Assembly: GCA_023853785.1 (NCBI GenBank)
Contig: JAJIRX010000920.1
Coordinates: 327,774 to 391,773, forward strand
Direction of reading: 5' to 3'
DNA from: Psilocybe azurescens
Lineage: Eukaryota > Basidiomycota > Agaricomycetes > Agaricales > Agrocybaceae
DNA: 64,000 nucleotides
The stretch's first letter is position 1; each line of letters opens with the position of its first letter. The translations under genes and the position numbers were made by a program. Under the pieces are notes generated by a model. It did not search any database. It was given only the letters and a program-made list of their open reading frames with translations, and had not been told where the DNA came from. Of this stretch, positions 1 to 12,507 are shown in pieces.

Positions 1-1236
1 CATCCATCCCTCGCCGCCCTCTAAGACCATGGAGAAAGAGGATAAGCTGGATACATGAGTTGGGGTTACAGAGAGCACGGGGGCGAGGGAGGTCATTTAG
101 TATGTGAGGGCAGTGCGAGTTGTTGCTGAATTATATGTTAAAGGTTCTCCTGTTCCATTTTTCTCCCGCCTTATATTTGCGCTTACGCCTTCCAATCTTG
201 CAGAAAAGCCACGGCACAAATCTCGAGCGCGCATATCAGTTGTGTTCCCTTTCCGCCTCGATGACCGACCACAGCGTGTGTATGCTGCAGCACTGCTGGG
301 GATCCTCGTCATGTACAGACATTCAATCTACCACTCTTCTACCCGCACCACCTCTCCGCCTTCTTCCGTCTACCTGCCCGATCATTCGATGGTGCAGCAG
401 GACTAAATACACACACTACTGGTGGGCGTGCTCTGTCTCCGGTCCCATCCTCCCTGCTGTTCAATGAACCAGCAGCAAGCAGTGCTACCGGTTTGGCTTT
501 TTCTCCCCTCCCCTTCCCCCCTATGAAGGTCCATGCAGCGGCAGCATCATCTCTCATGAATCATCGCTCATCGGCCTCGGCCTCCCTTTCCATTGAATGA
601 CATTCAGCACCACTGCACCAGCGTTTCACTGCTATTGGGTCAATGTACTTGCCTATACTACTCGAGTATTATACTCTCTGGATGCTGCAGTGCGCTGTAG
701 GATACATCTGCCATAGTTTCACTTGTTGTAAGTATCACTACGGTGGCCGAGTATAAAGTCCGACTACTCTTCAAGACATTATATTAAGTCCTGAAATTTA
801 AATTTCTACATAACCCTGCTCAGTCAATATGCACACTAGTAGAAGATTGTAGAAGAATGGGTTGGATAATTTAAAGAGAATGTTTCACTCACTGTTACTA
901 GACCAAGCGTTGTTCTACCTTTGACACTTCAGCGACAACATCAAGCGCAGTAAGTCCATTTCGCAACCCAATGAGCCTGTGCTCACCATCTTCGAATGAT
1001 CTCATCAAGTGCAAGTACAGCGACCATGCTACCTGTTCGCCGAGAACAGGAGTCTGTCAGTCTATTTTACAATGATACCAAGTGTTTTCTCACCAATGTT
1101 AAACGAGCTTGTACTTGCAAGGCAGTGCTAGCTAAATTTAGACGCCAATATAACGGCGTCCTATCAATCTTTACCCTTTCCAGCTTTCTCATTAACGACG
1201 GCTGTTGCTCCTCCTCGAACCTTGCGATCTCATATA
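1..1236 (+). other. Upstream region of NACHT copy N1
   Basis: No convincing gene is visible here. Bases about 325-415 and 655-935 match 43988-44375 at high identity, including the shared CTCGAGTATTATACT stretch and a long AT-rich block around 770-900. Relative to that match, about 240 bp (roughly 416-657) are extra here and are bordered by ACTACT on both sides. This is most likely the promoter and 5' flank of N1. The small frames in it are low-complexity or shadows. Confidence 0.5.
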
Positions 1237-3851
1237 ATGTCACAGTACTTCCACGGAGCAAGAAACTTCAGTATCGATACTGGCACATTCAACACCGTGA
1301 CAACTTACCAATATCAAAGTCCTAAAGGTAGCTATTCGTTCTTGTGGATTGGGAGATACATGACGTTGATCAGCATCTACGATAGGCGGATTTGAACGGC
1401 TGCAGGAACATGTCGCCCATGGAGCATTTCACGACTCAGGCGAGCGCTTCGATCCTCCAAAATGTCATCACAACACACGAGTCGCGATTATCAAGAGGAT
1501 CACAGACTGGATCAGTGGATTGAACGAAGACACGCGAGAGGCTCTCATTATGTGGCTCTATGGCGCAGCGGGTGCTGGAAAATCGGCCATTGTGCAGACT
1601 GTTGCAGAGATTCTGGACAGTCAGCACTTCGTACTCGCCAGTTTCTTCTTCTGGAGAAATGACCCGCAACGAGGAACGGCCAAGCTGCTCGTCACCACAC
1701 TAGCATATCAGCTAGCAGTGAAGCTTCCCCCTGTGTTCCGAGAACGACTAGGCCTCGCATTCGAAAACGATCCCCTGATTAACACGCGATCTCTGGAAGC
1801 ACAGTTAAAGGCCCTCGTCCGAGAGCCTCTCCTTGAACTTCTTCATTCTGGATTTTCGACCAACAACGACTTGGTAATCATCATCGATGGACTTGACGAA
1901 TGCGACGATCCCAAAGTTCAAGCGAGAATTGTCGATCTATCCTTCGACCTTCTTCGAGGACGAGACATACCTTTGAAGATTATCATAGCAAGTCGGCCAG
2001 AGATCGGTATCTCTTCATCCTTCGATAGAAAACCATTCTCTACACTGGCAAGAATCGCATTGGATGAGGACCATCAATCCGAACAGGATATTCGACATTT
2101 CCTCGCAGATAAATTTAATGAAATCAAAACTCAACATCGCCTTCGCTCTTACATCCCGATTGGCTGGCCCGCAGAAGATTCACTCGATACACTCATAGAA
2201 AAGTCATCCGGGCAGTTTATCTACGCATCAACTGTGGTAAAGTATATCGCATCCCCGAGTCATCGACCAATGCATCGCCTTGAAGTTGTTCTTGGTATAC
2301 ACCCGCCTTCGGAAGGTGACAGTCCATTTGCAGAGCTGGATGCGCTGTACCGGCACATCCTGATGGAGGTTGAAGGTGTCGATCTAATATTGCAGATCGT
2401 TTGCTTCGTTGTTCTTCACCCACCGCGTTATTTCAATTCAGTGACATTTATAGAAGCTTTCCTTTCGCTTGCTCCTGGAGATGTTCAACTTCTAATGCAG
2501 AACATCAGCTCCCTTATCTCAGTCGAAAACCATCCTGGTTATCCTGATGGTGCAGTGTTAACCGTTCGGATATTACATGCATCATTGAAAGATTATCTAC
2601 TTGACCATTCGCGATCCAAAGATTTTTTTTCTCGATCGTGTCCAAATGCACATGCATTATGCCGAGTTATGCCTTGTTCATATGATGGAGCTTCCTGCAT
2701 TGGAATCAAATTCACCTTTCCATCCATCCATGGGTATGTTCTCTACGCTCTAATACATTGACCTTCTGTGTTCTAATTACATAAAAAAAATTGACACAGT
2801 GACACTACACTGGCCTATCTTTACACATTTCTTCCATCACTGCCCTCTTGCTCAACCAAATCCACAGCTCCTCCAAAATATTCTTGGTCTAACTCTCAGT
2901 CGCTGTCATACCATCCTCGGGGTAAAAGGTTGTTATGATACACAATTTTCCTGGGAATATTTTAGATACCTTGATTCCCTCAGCACGGTATGTGTCTTCT
3001 TTTGCGAAACAATGAAATCTGACCACCTCACCAGATTTGGGCAGATTCGGCGGTTTCTCAGTTTTACACTGATGAGATAGTCGCCCTTGAACACCTCATC
3101 AAAGCTCAGCTTGGTCCATTTTCTCAACACTCTCACATATGCTTCCTTCTGGCCTCAATTATGGATGAGGATCCACTGAATTATTGGGGTCTTGATCATA
3201 CTTTTATGCAGCAAACTTTGGGAAATCCAAGGCGTACAGCATGGTTAGGATGCGCTCTTAATCTCATAACAAACAGACGCCCTGTTCTTCGTAAACACCT
3301 TCGTAATACTCTACAAGATTGGATTATCTCAGGCCAGCAACCAGCTGATACCCCCAATGTTTACGCCAGTGCTGCATTTTTGCTCTGCGCTATATGGCAA
3401 CCTGTGAATTCCCATATGCTGTCGACACAACTAAATTCGGCCGATCTTGTCATTATCATCGGACTCGAATGAATAGTCCTGCGCAATCATTTTGGTACCG
3501 ACGGTCCGTCAACACTGCATACAAAATGTATTACACCAACTACCACTTTCGCTATTTTGTCCAGGGCGCTGGAAAGGGAGCCTTCGTGGACGCAAAATTT
3601 CATCTCATGCGATCATATCTGTTCAATACGGGCGATGCTTTTGTGTTTATTCCTGGGCCATGCAGATGCTTCAGTTGTTCCTTGCCAAATCAGGTTATTC
3701 AGAAGAGTTGATTGCCTGTGCACACCAAGCAAGAATCGGGCACAATAATGGCTACCTCAACTTCAGATATTTCTCACTGGAGCAAGACCGGATATCTGCC
3801 CAGTCTGCGGTTAAAGCATATCTTAGGAGAGTACAGGATGGAAGCATTTGA
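1237..3851 (+). pseudogene. NACHT NTPase copy N1, three frameshifts
   Basis: This is a NACHT-family STAND NTPase, an NLR-like protein type thought to act in fungal non-self or stress sensing. By comparison with N2, the exons are 1237-1327, 1386-2733, 2800-2987 and 3035-3851, with GT-AG introns of 58, 66 and 47 bp. Visible motifs are the Walker A GAAGAGKS, the Walker B IIIDGLDECDD, the sensor-like ASRPE and the LHASLKDYLLD motif. Three single-base lesions break the frame: a T8 instead of T7 tract at 2633-2640, a one-base loss near 3381 and a one-base loss near 3643. If unrepaired, the first gives a stop at 2759-2761, read through intron 2. Exon 1 differs from the other copies and encodes NFSIDTGTFNTV. 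It could still yield a truncated NACHT protein; assembly error in the T runs is an alternative. Confidence 0.8.
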
Positions 3852-5169
3852 TTATATAGCAGAATAATATATACTCATATGTGTAGCAGAGTTGTACAGT
3901 ATCTACTGGTTTGCTAACTAGAACTGTTAAGTTTCCCATGAATTATTCGCTGTTGGCACTTCTTACAGTAGGTTTTAAGCAATATTTATAACATCAGCTG
4001 GAGAGATGGGTACCCTATGCTGGTACATGGATGAACTTCTTCCCAATCATCACCAATGTCTGGATAGCTGTCTTCCTGAAGAGCGGCTTAGCGATAAAAA
4101 CGAAATCATACATAGAATTATTGATGGATAGTGGAATTTGACGGACGATATATATTATAATCAATACCAATAATTCTACAGAGGTCGGGACTTCTCCCCG
4201 GCTTTGCCACTATAAGAGCGGAATGTAATTGATGTTGTATTCCACAGTCTGGTACCCGATTTAGCACGAATAGAGATAAAGGACAAACGAACAGCTATAG
4301 GTGATGCATGTTATGTAGGTCATTTCCGATGGTTCTCGACAGCTATTTATCTGCTTCTCAATTTTAATTTGTGTGCGACAGCGGCTCCTCAATAATAATC
4401 ACGAATTGCTTCCGTTGCTCACCTCTGGGCATGGCAATATTCATAGTGCATCAGAGGCATACTGGAAAGGTGTAGAATGAATGTTCGTCAGTTTGTCATC
4501 CTGGTTGAAAGTTGTGGACGACGAGAATGACAACATAAAATCACACGGCGAGGACAGGGTAATCGAAACATAGATAGATATGTCCTGTATAATCTTTTTT
4601 ACTTGTCGCGCGCAATAAGTACAATCTCGTTTCCCGAGTTCCTATATATAATATTGCGTACCTACTAGCTTGAAGCCCATCCCAGTGAGTTGGCCCTCTT
4701 ATCAGTGTCATCTCACAAAGTGGCTGCGCTCTTGTGCCGAAGCGCTTCCCGCCATGTTTGCTTATCGACAAAGGAGGAATACGTTGGTCGCCTCCTCCAG
4801 CAGTTACCATAATGTTGTAGGGTTCGATGGAGTCTGGCATAATATTCTGAACGTTTGTACATACTCTAACGTCTATAGACTCAAATGTCGGTGTCAATGG
4901 GAATGTATGCTTTATTGGAGTCAGATAATGGTTACCAGAGGTGCGCAAGAACAGTTTATCTGCTGTTAAATCTCCCCGGCAGCGACAGTTTATTCGTAGA
5001 AATAACCCTTGACCTTGGTTTTCGGAATCCTTCTGATCGATGAACCTCTAAACGTGTGACATAGGTGCTGCGATGTGAGGCAGATGAAGATTGTACAGGA
5101 AAGACGAAGAAATAAGAGTGTCACTTGGAAACTGCTTACTTTACTTCATATTCTTGAATCTTTTTAGTG
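3852..5169. other. Downstream block D1
   Basis: This block follows N1 and is copied after N4 (29193-29875), colinear from about 3900 to 4540 and ending there exactly where element A begins. A shorter, internally deleted version follows N2 (about 12508-13000). A 135-residue frame on the minus strand (4541-4948) has no recognisable domain and lies outside the copied part. I do not call it a gene. Confidence 0.5.
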
Positions 5170-5874
5170 AGTGACGCGTGAATGACCGATGCCAACACGA
5201 CGCGTGCTCCGCTTGGCCGACAAGCACGGTCACATGGTATTCGGTTTGCCCTCAGCAGGTGGGATTTTCTTTATTCTCTTCCCTGAGCTCTCTACACTCC
5301 CTAGCGAAGATTTGGACAGTCTTTGGTGACTCGACGAAGAAGAATGATACGCACACATTGCTCTAGATTCTCCTCGATACGATGGGCATCTGTGTCTCCA
5401 TCGAAGCTGGAGTCAGTGGGATGGTAAGTATTCTTGGACGCACTGAGAGGGATGCATTGAAGGTGCGTGTATAAAATCCTAGCGAGGTAAGCGCTGTTGC
5501 TGACTTGGAAGGACGGACAGAGTTCCGATTCGTATTATCAGTAAACAAGAACACCAATAAGAACGATTAGCGCGCTGTGCAAGTCGTTTACGGCCTGTCG
5601 ATTGACGCGGTTCCGAATTGATATGACTACGACAACTACGATCTCGTTCTGTACAACAAAGAAACAACTTACACTTTGATATGACCACACGTTACTCACT
5701 TGCGATGCGACCTACGACTTTTAAGAACAAGAACCGAACAAAAACTTTTCTTTAACACGACAATTCACAAAGACGAAGACAACAAGCACAGTTCGATCTC
5801 ACTGCTTTCCAAGCCTCCTGCACTCACTTCCTTCCTCCCCATCAACAAGCATTCCAGCACCAACAAGAACCCCA
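5170..5874 (+). other. 5' flank of X1
   Basis: This block is homologous to 13010-13764 and 23385-24254, each directly in front of a gene-X copy. It probably carries the ancestral promoter and leader of X. There is a CT-rich stretch (TTCTCTTCCC and similar) around 5270-5300 and an ACGACAA-TTCAC-AAGACGAAGAC segment near 5757-5780 that recurs in all three copies. I see no open gene. Confidence 0.4.
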
Positions 5875-7690
5875 TGCACCTTCTCACTACCTAACAATCA
5901 GCGACGACATCAACCCCGCACGCCAAACTGCACGCATCCCCTTATCACTGTTACGGTCTCTGTGAGCGGCCTCTCCACTTCCTCAGAGGTGTCCGCATCG
6001 TTCACGATGGCGCTGGAGGAGTCGTGGGACGCGGTGGCCCCCACACCTACGCCCCTGCTTGCGCCTCCGTCTGTGCACTCGCCTTCGTTGATTGTGCCTA
6101 AGACTGCGGCAGCAGCAGAGCTCGTGGACACCAGCACCAGCAGTACGAAGACGCACAGGAAGCTCGTCCCCGAGAAATCCAAGCTCAGTATCGTCAGCAT
6201 GGGCATGGGCATGGGGCTCGGATTCACGCATGACCGTAAGCCCGAGGATCGCGCAAAGGATCTCTCAGACGTCATGCGCCGCGTCGGGCTCTCCGAGTCC
6301 AATCTCAACGACACGTCTTGCACGTATGCGTATGGGACGGGCGGGAAAGGGGGATTCGAGATTTACATGGGCCCGAGCCATGTGAACCCGGATATCGGCG
6401 AGATGGCGCTGGTGAAGACGAAGTCGATGTGGCGCTGGATGCGGTGCGGTGCGGTGCGGGAGGGGGTGGGGAGGTTCGGGAGGTTCGGAATGTGATGAGG
6501 GTGGGTAGGGAAGGTGGGGGTTTGAAGGATGGGCAGGGCAAGGAGGGCAGGTGAAAGGGAAGCAATCTTCGCCCACGTTCGAAGAGTGCGTTACTTTACT
6601 TCTTTCTTCTTTCTTCCTTCTTTTCTTCGTGTCTTTGTCCCGTTGTCATCTAGCGCTTGTCCTCTTTATCATCGTGTATGCGCACTGACCTACATTTCAT
6701 CCGTCACAGCTCTAGAACTATCCTTCCCCAAAGTTCAATCCCAAGCCCAAGGCTCGCAATCGCGCATGCGGTTCAACTTGCTCGACCCAGGCATGCTCCT
6801 TAATCTCATGTCCACCGCGCCCGCGCCCGCATCCACCTCCACCTCCAACTCGAACGCATAGCTACCCAGATCTCATTCTAGCGCTATCGCCACGGCCGCG
6901 GCTACGCGACCCCTGAACCACCCAAGATTGTGCCCATGCCCACCGAAGAAGACGAGGAGAATATGGAGGCTAGCAAAGGTCGCTGGTTTTGCAATGGGAA
7001 CGCGTGGGCTCGGTGGCGACTATGATTTCCGCTTACTCCGTTAATGGACCGCGTTCGAGATTGGGCACGCTGAGCTCGACTGTGCGGGATGATCGATCGC
7101 GCTGCGCGCGATTAGGAGTGTGCGATCGTTGGCTGGGATGGAGAGTTGGGCACAGATGAAGGGTATGCCCGCGTCTCACCTGATCCTGGTGTTGAGCATG
7201 GTGTCGATATAGGAGGAGAAGGGATGGATAAAAGGAGAAGGGGACGAATGGGAAGGGGAAGAAGAAAAACGAGAAGGCGAAGGATGGTGAGGGGGGGAAG
7301 GAGAAGAAGGACGGCAAGAAGGACGGCAAGAAGAGAAAGCGGAGGAGAAAGAGAAGGCGAAGCGCAGCCGATCAAGTACTCGACGAGCAGCTTCGAGGTG
7401 GGCGCGTTGACGCGGAAGGCCGGATGATCGGGATGATGTCATTGCAGGGTATGAGAGCCGGAGCGCAGATATGGGCTCCGAGGAGATGGTGGGTGGTGCC
7501 GTGGAGGAGTTGGGGTTCAAGGAGAAGAAGCCGGAAGTGGATGCAACGCCGGTGAAGAAAGCGCGTGCCCGCCCGCTCTCGGAGCAGATACTGGGTGGGA
7601 GCAGGCCCATTATGATCTCGTTGAAAATCCATCGAATATATACACGATCGTCACCCACTTCGAACAGTGCGCCGCCTTTCTTTTTATCCT
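5875..7690 (+). pseudogene. Gene X copy 1 (X1), decayed
   Basis: This is a degenerate copy of an unnamed protein with long disordered, Ser/Thr/Lys-rich stretches, of a kind I associate with large agaricomycete hypothetical proteins. The clearest part is 5962-6495, which reads SSEVSASFTMALEESWD, then KLVPEKSKL, then RAKDLSDVMRRVGLSES and GGFEIYMGPSHVNPDIGE. A Lys/Arg-rich part follows at about 7240-7370, then STSSFEVGAL near 7376-7405. The copy then jumps directly to DDVIAGYESRS (about 7430), VDATPVKKARARPLSEQ and LGG. Compared with X2 it lacks roughly 600 bp encoding the EQGLETVR region. Several frameshifts are needed to join these pieces. I cannot assign a function; the link to N1 is only its position in the repeated unit. 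Confidence 0.5.
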
Positions 7691-8719
7691 TTCTATCATT
7701 TTATTTCTTCTCCTACATCATCCACCTTCTCTTCCCCTCTTTTTTTGTTTAAAATCTTGATGCCCATACTGATATTCGTCATCACTTCGTCTTGTTTTTC
7801 GGCCGTCATAATTGCATACTAACGTTCTCGACCTATTTATGCAACTGCGGAATCATTCACTAAACGACAGCACAAGGCTCACTATTCCAATCTCCTGCGC
7901 TCTTCTTATACAGGCTCGGATTGTCTCCCTTTCTCTGATACAATTTGGATACCCTCATTACACCAGTCTTTTCATCTAGGATTGTTGGTACAGTGATCTT
8001 TCACGAGATTATTGTTACCGAGGGTGTCATCATGACACGGCTAACATGGGTTTATTATCATTGAAATTGAAGATTTGGTGGGTGAGATGAAGGCTTTATA
8101 CCCATATGGGATGTCCTCGGTACGCCTTGTCATGGTTTGAGGGCATGAGTAGGCGTTAAGACAGTAAGTGCTTACTTTGAAGGTCGATATGAAGATGAAT
8201 AGAATTCGCTTGTATTTCTTGAGTCATTAATTTTATGGAGGGGTCGGGTGAGGTTGCCACTGCCATTTTTCTGTACGGGACAGTCAGTTACTCTGTTTCA
8301 AAATATGTTATCGTTATTTACAGGGATCTCGTTGACGATTCGAAAAGTAACTAGACGCGCCATCTAAGAATGTTTATGTTTTGAAAGATTATGGCCATTC
8401 CAAGTCCCGATGCGGAATGGCCCTGACTGACCTTGAATCTGAGTTTGAGTCGGCGCCGATTCTGCTGATTCGGTGTGCTATGATCAACCACATCTTCTCC
8501 CATGCTTATGCTCCTATAGGGATGTTATGATCAGCACATACCAGGTTTCGAACTCGTTTGCGCTGGGTCTCGCCAAATTTTCCAGCGTAGCACCGTTTAC
8601 AGAGCTACGTGGTGCGTATTTCCTTTGAAAATCTGTACGATAGCTACCTGATAGGCTATAGACAGCTTTTCATACAGCCCAAGTGCGTAATGTCGCGCTC
8701 CTGTCTATCTAGTCATCTT
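7691..8719. other. Spacer with a duplicated 250-bp block
   Basis: Bases about 7975-8230 recur at about 23135-23385 in the same orientation (shared anchors GGTACAGTGATCTTTCACGA and GGTTTATTATCATTGAA), after X1 and X3 respectively. This shows that the duplicated units extend past gene X. No gene is visible. A TCGGCGCCGA decamer lies at 8450-8459. Confidence 0.4.
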
Positions 8720-9871
8720 TTTTCTAACACACGGCATGAATGGACATCTTGACTGGATATCAGAAACGCGGAGGTGTCGAACGCTGCACGCGGTAATCAG
8801 TCTCTCCCGAGGAATCAATGTGCCGTCTGACATTAAAAGAATACGCGTTGCTAATTCAGCCACACCTTTCATCTCAGGTATTGTTCCGACGTATAGCATA
8901 TAGCGCAAACAACGTGTCCACCACAACGTTCTTTTCACGCGTTACGCTGGCATCTCTCAGGGTACGTTTCGATCAATACTCGGCACTTTGCAGGATCCTA
9001 ACTCCATCACCAGCGTCCCAGAGGTCATTTCCCCCATTCTTTTGATCAATAGGATGAGCAATATTGATATTGGATCTGGACGTCGGAGCGGCGTCAGTTA
9101 CACACCAAACTCACGTTTCCACCCGAGCGGTTAGAAAACCATTGGACGCGTTCAATATTGATGTTGCTCGGATGTCCTCTCGTCTTATTTAAACTAGTCG
9201 CTATTCTCAGCTTTGACATCGACTGCGACTCTTTGATGGTACATAGCCAAGATTACCTCCTCTCACTCCATGTTTTTGTTGATTGCACTGTACGGGATGG
9301 ACGTGGACTACGTTAGAAGTGATTTCAAGAGCAATCTGTAGGTTGACAAAGACGAGAATAACGACCTATCTCCCAAGCGGTGCACGAACGGATGACAAGG
9401 ACGACGGGAAGGACGAGAAAAGATCAAAGGATAGACAAAGCAGGAGAAAAGGACACCATGGTCATGCCAATTAAATTAAACACATGTGCTGTGTGATTTT
9501 CTTCTCTTGTACGCAATATGACCTCGGTTTTCGCTATTCTGATCAACAGGCATTGGTCACGCAGAGACAGGGAGGAAGTATTCATAAAGCCTTCGACGAC
9601 CCCCAGCACAAAAAAACCCCGAGATGCGAAATCGTTTGAGCTAAAATCATTTGAGCTGGCACTGCATAAATGACATGGGTTCAGATTTAGTTCGCTTTCG
9701 TTAAAACGTGATGTTTGGATCATCCGACAAATAGCGGTATATTTTTACCTGCATGGCGGTGCCGGCTAAATTCTGACAGCCACCAGTGCAACGGCGTTCC
9801 ATCAGTGTTGTCCTTTCTCAGATCCCCCACTGACAGCGGCTGCTCATCGTCGGACATTCCGCTCCCCCACA
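8720..9871 (+). promoter_or_regulatory. Upstream block U2 of N2
   Basis: This block is homologous to 16430-17604 (before N3) and 25240-26577 (before N4). The three share the anchors ATGAATGGACA..CTTGAC, CCTTTCATCT.AGGT and CTGCATAAATGACATGGGTT, and end in the same leader CTCCCCCACAATGTCGATGTTC, which contains the start codon. Conservation right up to the ATG suggests that it includes promoter and 5' UTR. I cannot place a TATA box or start site with confidence. Confidence 0.45.
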
Positions 9872-12507
9872 ATGTCGATGTTCAATCGACCGACCGACTT
9901 CTCTATCCACAACAGTACATTCAATACTCACCAACATCAGAGTTCGAAAGGTACGATAGTGAATCCTACAGAATGATATATACGTCGTGTTGATGCAGGG
10001 ATCGACAATAGGCGGATTTGAGCGCCTGCAGGAATACGTCGCCCATGGAGCATTTCACGACTCGGGCGAGCGTTTCGATCCGCCAAAATGCCATCACAAC
10101 ACACGAGTCGCGATTATCAAAAGGATCACGGACTGGATCGGTGGACTCAACGAAGATACCCGAGAGGCTCTCATTATGTGGCTGTATGGAGCAGCTGGCG
10201 CAGGCAAATCAGCTATTGCGCAGACTATAGCGGAGATTTTGCAAGGCCAGCACTTCTTTCTCGCCACTTTCTTCTTCTCAAGAAACGATCCACAACGAGG
10301 AGTAACCAAGTGGCTCATCACAACCCTGGCGTATCAGCTGGCGGCAAAGCTTCCTCAGGTGTTCCGGGAACGTGTCGCCCTTACATTTGAACAAGACCCC
10401 CTGATTGTCACAAGATCTCTTGAGGCACAATTCATGGCCCTTGTTCGAGAGCCCCTGCTTGAACTTCTTCATTCCGGATTTTCAACCAACAACCACATCG
10501 TGGTCATTATTGATGGTCTTGACGAATGCGACGATCGAAAAGTTCAAGCGAGAATTATCGACCTCTCCTTCAGGCTTCTGGATAGTCGGGACTTACCTCT
10601 CAAGATCCTCGTAGCAAGTCGCCCAGAAATTGATATCTCGTCATCTTTTGATAGAAAACCTTTCTCTATGCTGGCAAGAATCGCATTGGATGACGGCTAT
10701 CAATCTGCGGAGGATATTCGACATTTCCTGGCAGATAAATTTAACGAGATCAAAACTCGGCATCGCCTTCGCTCTTACATCCCGGTTGGCTGGCCCGCTG
10801 AAGATTCACTCGATATACTCGTACAAAAGTCTTCCGGGCAGTTTATCTATGCATCGACTGTGGTGAAGTATATCGCATCCGCGCATCATCGACCAACACA
10901 TCGCCTTGAAGTTGTTCTTGGTATACAACTGCCAAAGGCGGGTGATAATCCATTCGCAGAGCTGGATGCGCTGTACCGGCACATCCTGATGGGGGTTGAA
11001 GATGTGGATCTAATATTGCAGATCATTGGCTTCGTCATTCTTCACCCTCCGGATTTTCTCAACTCAGTGAAATTTATAGAAGGCTTATTTTCGCTTGCTC
11101 CTGGAGAGGTTCAACTTCTAATGCAGAATCTCGGCTCCCTTATCGCTGTCGAAGGACATCCTGATTTTTCTCATGATCCAGAAGTGTTAACCGTTCGCAT
11201 ATTACATGCATCATTGAAAGATTATCTACTCGACCAATCACGATCCAAAGATTTTTTTCTTGACCGTGTCCAAATGCACACGCAGTATGCCGAGTTATGC
11301 CTTGCTCATATGATGGGCCTTCCTTCATTGGAATCCAATTCACCACTCCAACAACTCATCGGTACGACCTCCTGTATTTTCATATGCTTGAACCCCTACA
11401 TTCTAATTGCATAATAAATAGATCCAGTGAACTTTCAACTGAGACCTATCTTTACATATTTTTTCTATCACTGCCCTCTTGCTAAACCAAATCCACAGCT
11501 CCTCCAAAATGCTCTCTGTCTAACTCTCAGTCACTGCCATACTATCCTCGGACTAAAAGGTTGTTATGATACATTATTTTGTGAGGAATATCTTAACTAC
11601 CTTGATTCTCTTAGTACTGTATGTGTCTTTTTTGCAAAACAATGAAATCTGACCACCTCTCCAGATTTGGGCTGATTCGACGATTTCTCAACTTTACACT
11701 GATGAGCTAGTCGCACTTGAACAAGTCATCACAGCTCAGCTTGGTTCATGTCCTCAATACTCTCACATCTGCTTCCTTCTGACCTCAACTATGGCCGACG
11801 TCCCATGGGTTTATTCGGATCCTTGCCGCATTGTTATGGGACAAAATTTGGGACATCCAAGGCGTACAGCGCGGTTAATATGCGCTCTCCATCACATGAT
11901 GCTTAGGCATCCTGATCTTCGTAAACGCCTTCATAACACTCTACAAGAGTTGATTATCTCATCCCAGCAACCAGCCGACACCCCCAGTGTTTATGCCGGT
12001 GCTGCATGTTTTGCTCTGCGCTATATATCAACATACGAATTCCCATACATGGTCGAGACAACTAGATTCGGACGATCTTGTTATTATCATCGGACTCGAT
12101 TGAATAGTCCTGCGCAATCACACTGGTACCGGCGGTCCGTCAACACTGTATACAAAATGTATCACACCAACGATCGCTTTCGCAATTTTGTCGAACACAC
12201 TGGAAAGGGAGCCTTCGTGGACGCGGAATTTCATCCCATGCAATGGTATACGTTCAATACGGCCGAGACTTTTCATGCTTATTTTTGGGCCATTTGGATC
12301 CTTCCGCTACTCCTTGACAAATCAGGTTACTCGAAAGAGTTGATTGCTTATGCACGCCTCGCCCGAATCATGCGCCATAATGGCTACTTCAACTTTATAT
12401 TTTCATTATGGGAGCATCAATGGAGATCTGCGCGGGCTGCGATTAAAGCGTATCTTAGGAAAGTAGAGGGTGAACACATGGGAAATAATATATACTCATA
12501 TGTGTAG
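9872..12507 (+). CDS. NACHT NTPase copy N2, intact
   Basis: This is the only unbroken member of the array. Its exons are 9872-9950, 10012-11361, 11422-11618 and 11665-12507, with GT-AG introns of 61, 60 and 46 bp. The reading phase is continuous and gives 822 residues. Exon 1 supplies a short leader (MSMFNRPTDFSIHNSTFN) joined to GGFERLQEYVAHGAFHDSGERF, the usual lead-in to fungal NACHT domains. The P-loop GAAGAGKS is at residues 86-93, the Walker B VVIIDGLDE at about 190-198 and ASRPE at about 228-232. LHASLKDYLLDQSRS follows near residue 425. The C-terminal 390 residues show no WD40, ankyrin or TPR repeats; they hold a conserved block (about YRRSVNTVYKMYHTN and GKGAFVDAEFHPM) that I do not recognise. 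It is probably an ATP-driven signalling switch in the cytoplasm. The start ATG is chosen because the leader is spliced in phase in all four copies. Confidence 0.85.

Noticed and set aside
2633..3034. Explaining the N1 frame change at the T8 tract by an alternative intron
   Set aside because: No GT-AG pair near the tract restores the frame, while removing one T makes all downstream exons fit the phase of N2.
4541..4948. 135-residue minus-strand frame as a gene
   Set aside because: There is no recognisable domain, no intron or start context, and the frame is not preserved in the other post-NACHT blocks.
8535..8630. tRNA-like sequence on the minus strand (GTTCGAAAC with a CGCTGG/CCAGCG stem)
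   Set aside because: The T-arm bases flanking TTCGAAA do not pair and the acceptor ends do not match, so it does not fold as a tRNA.
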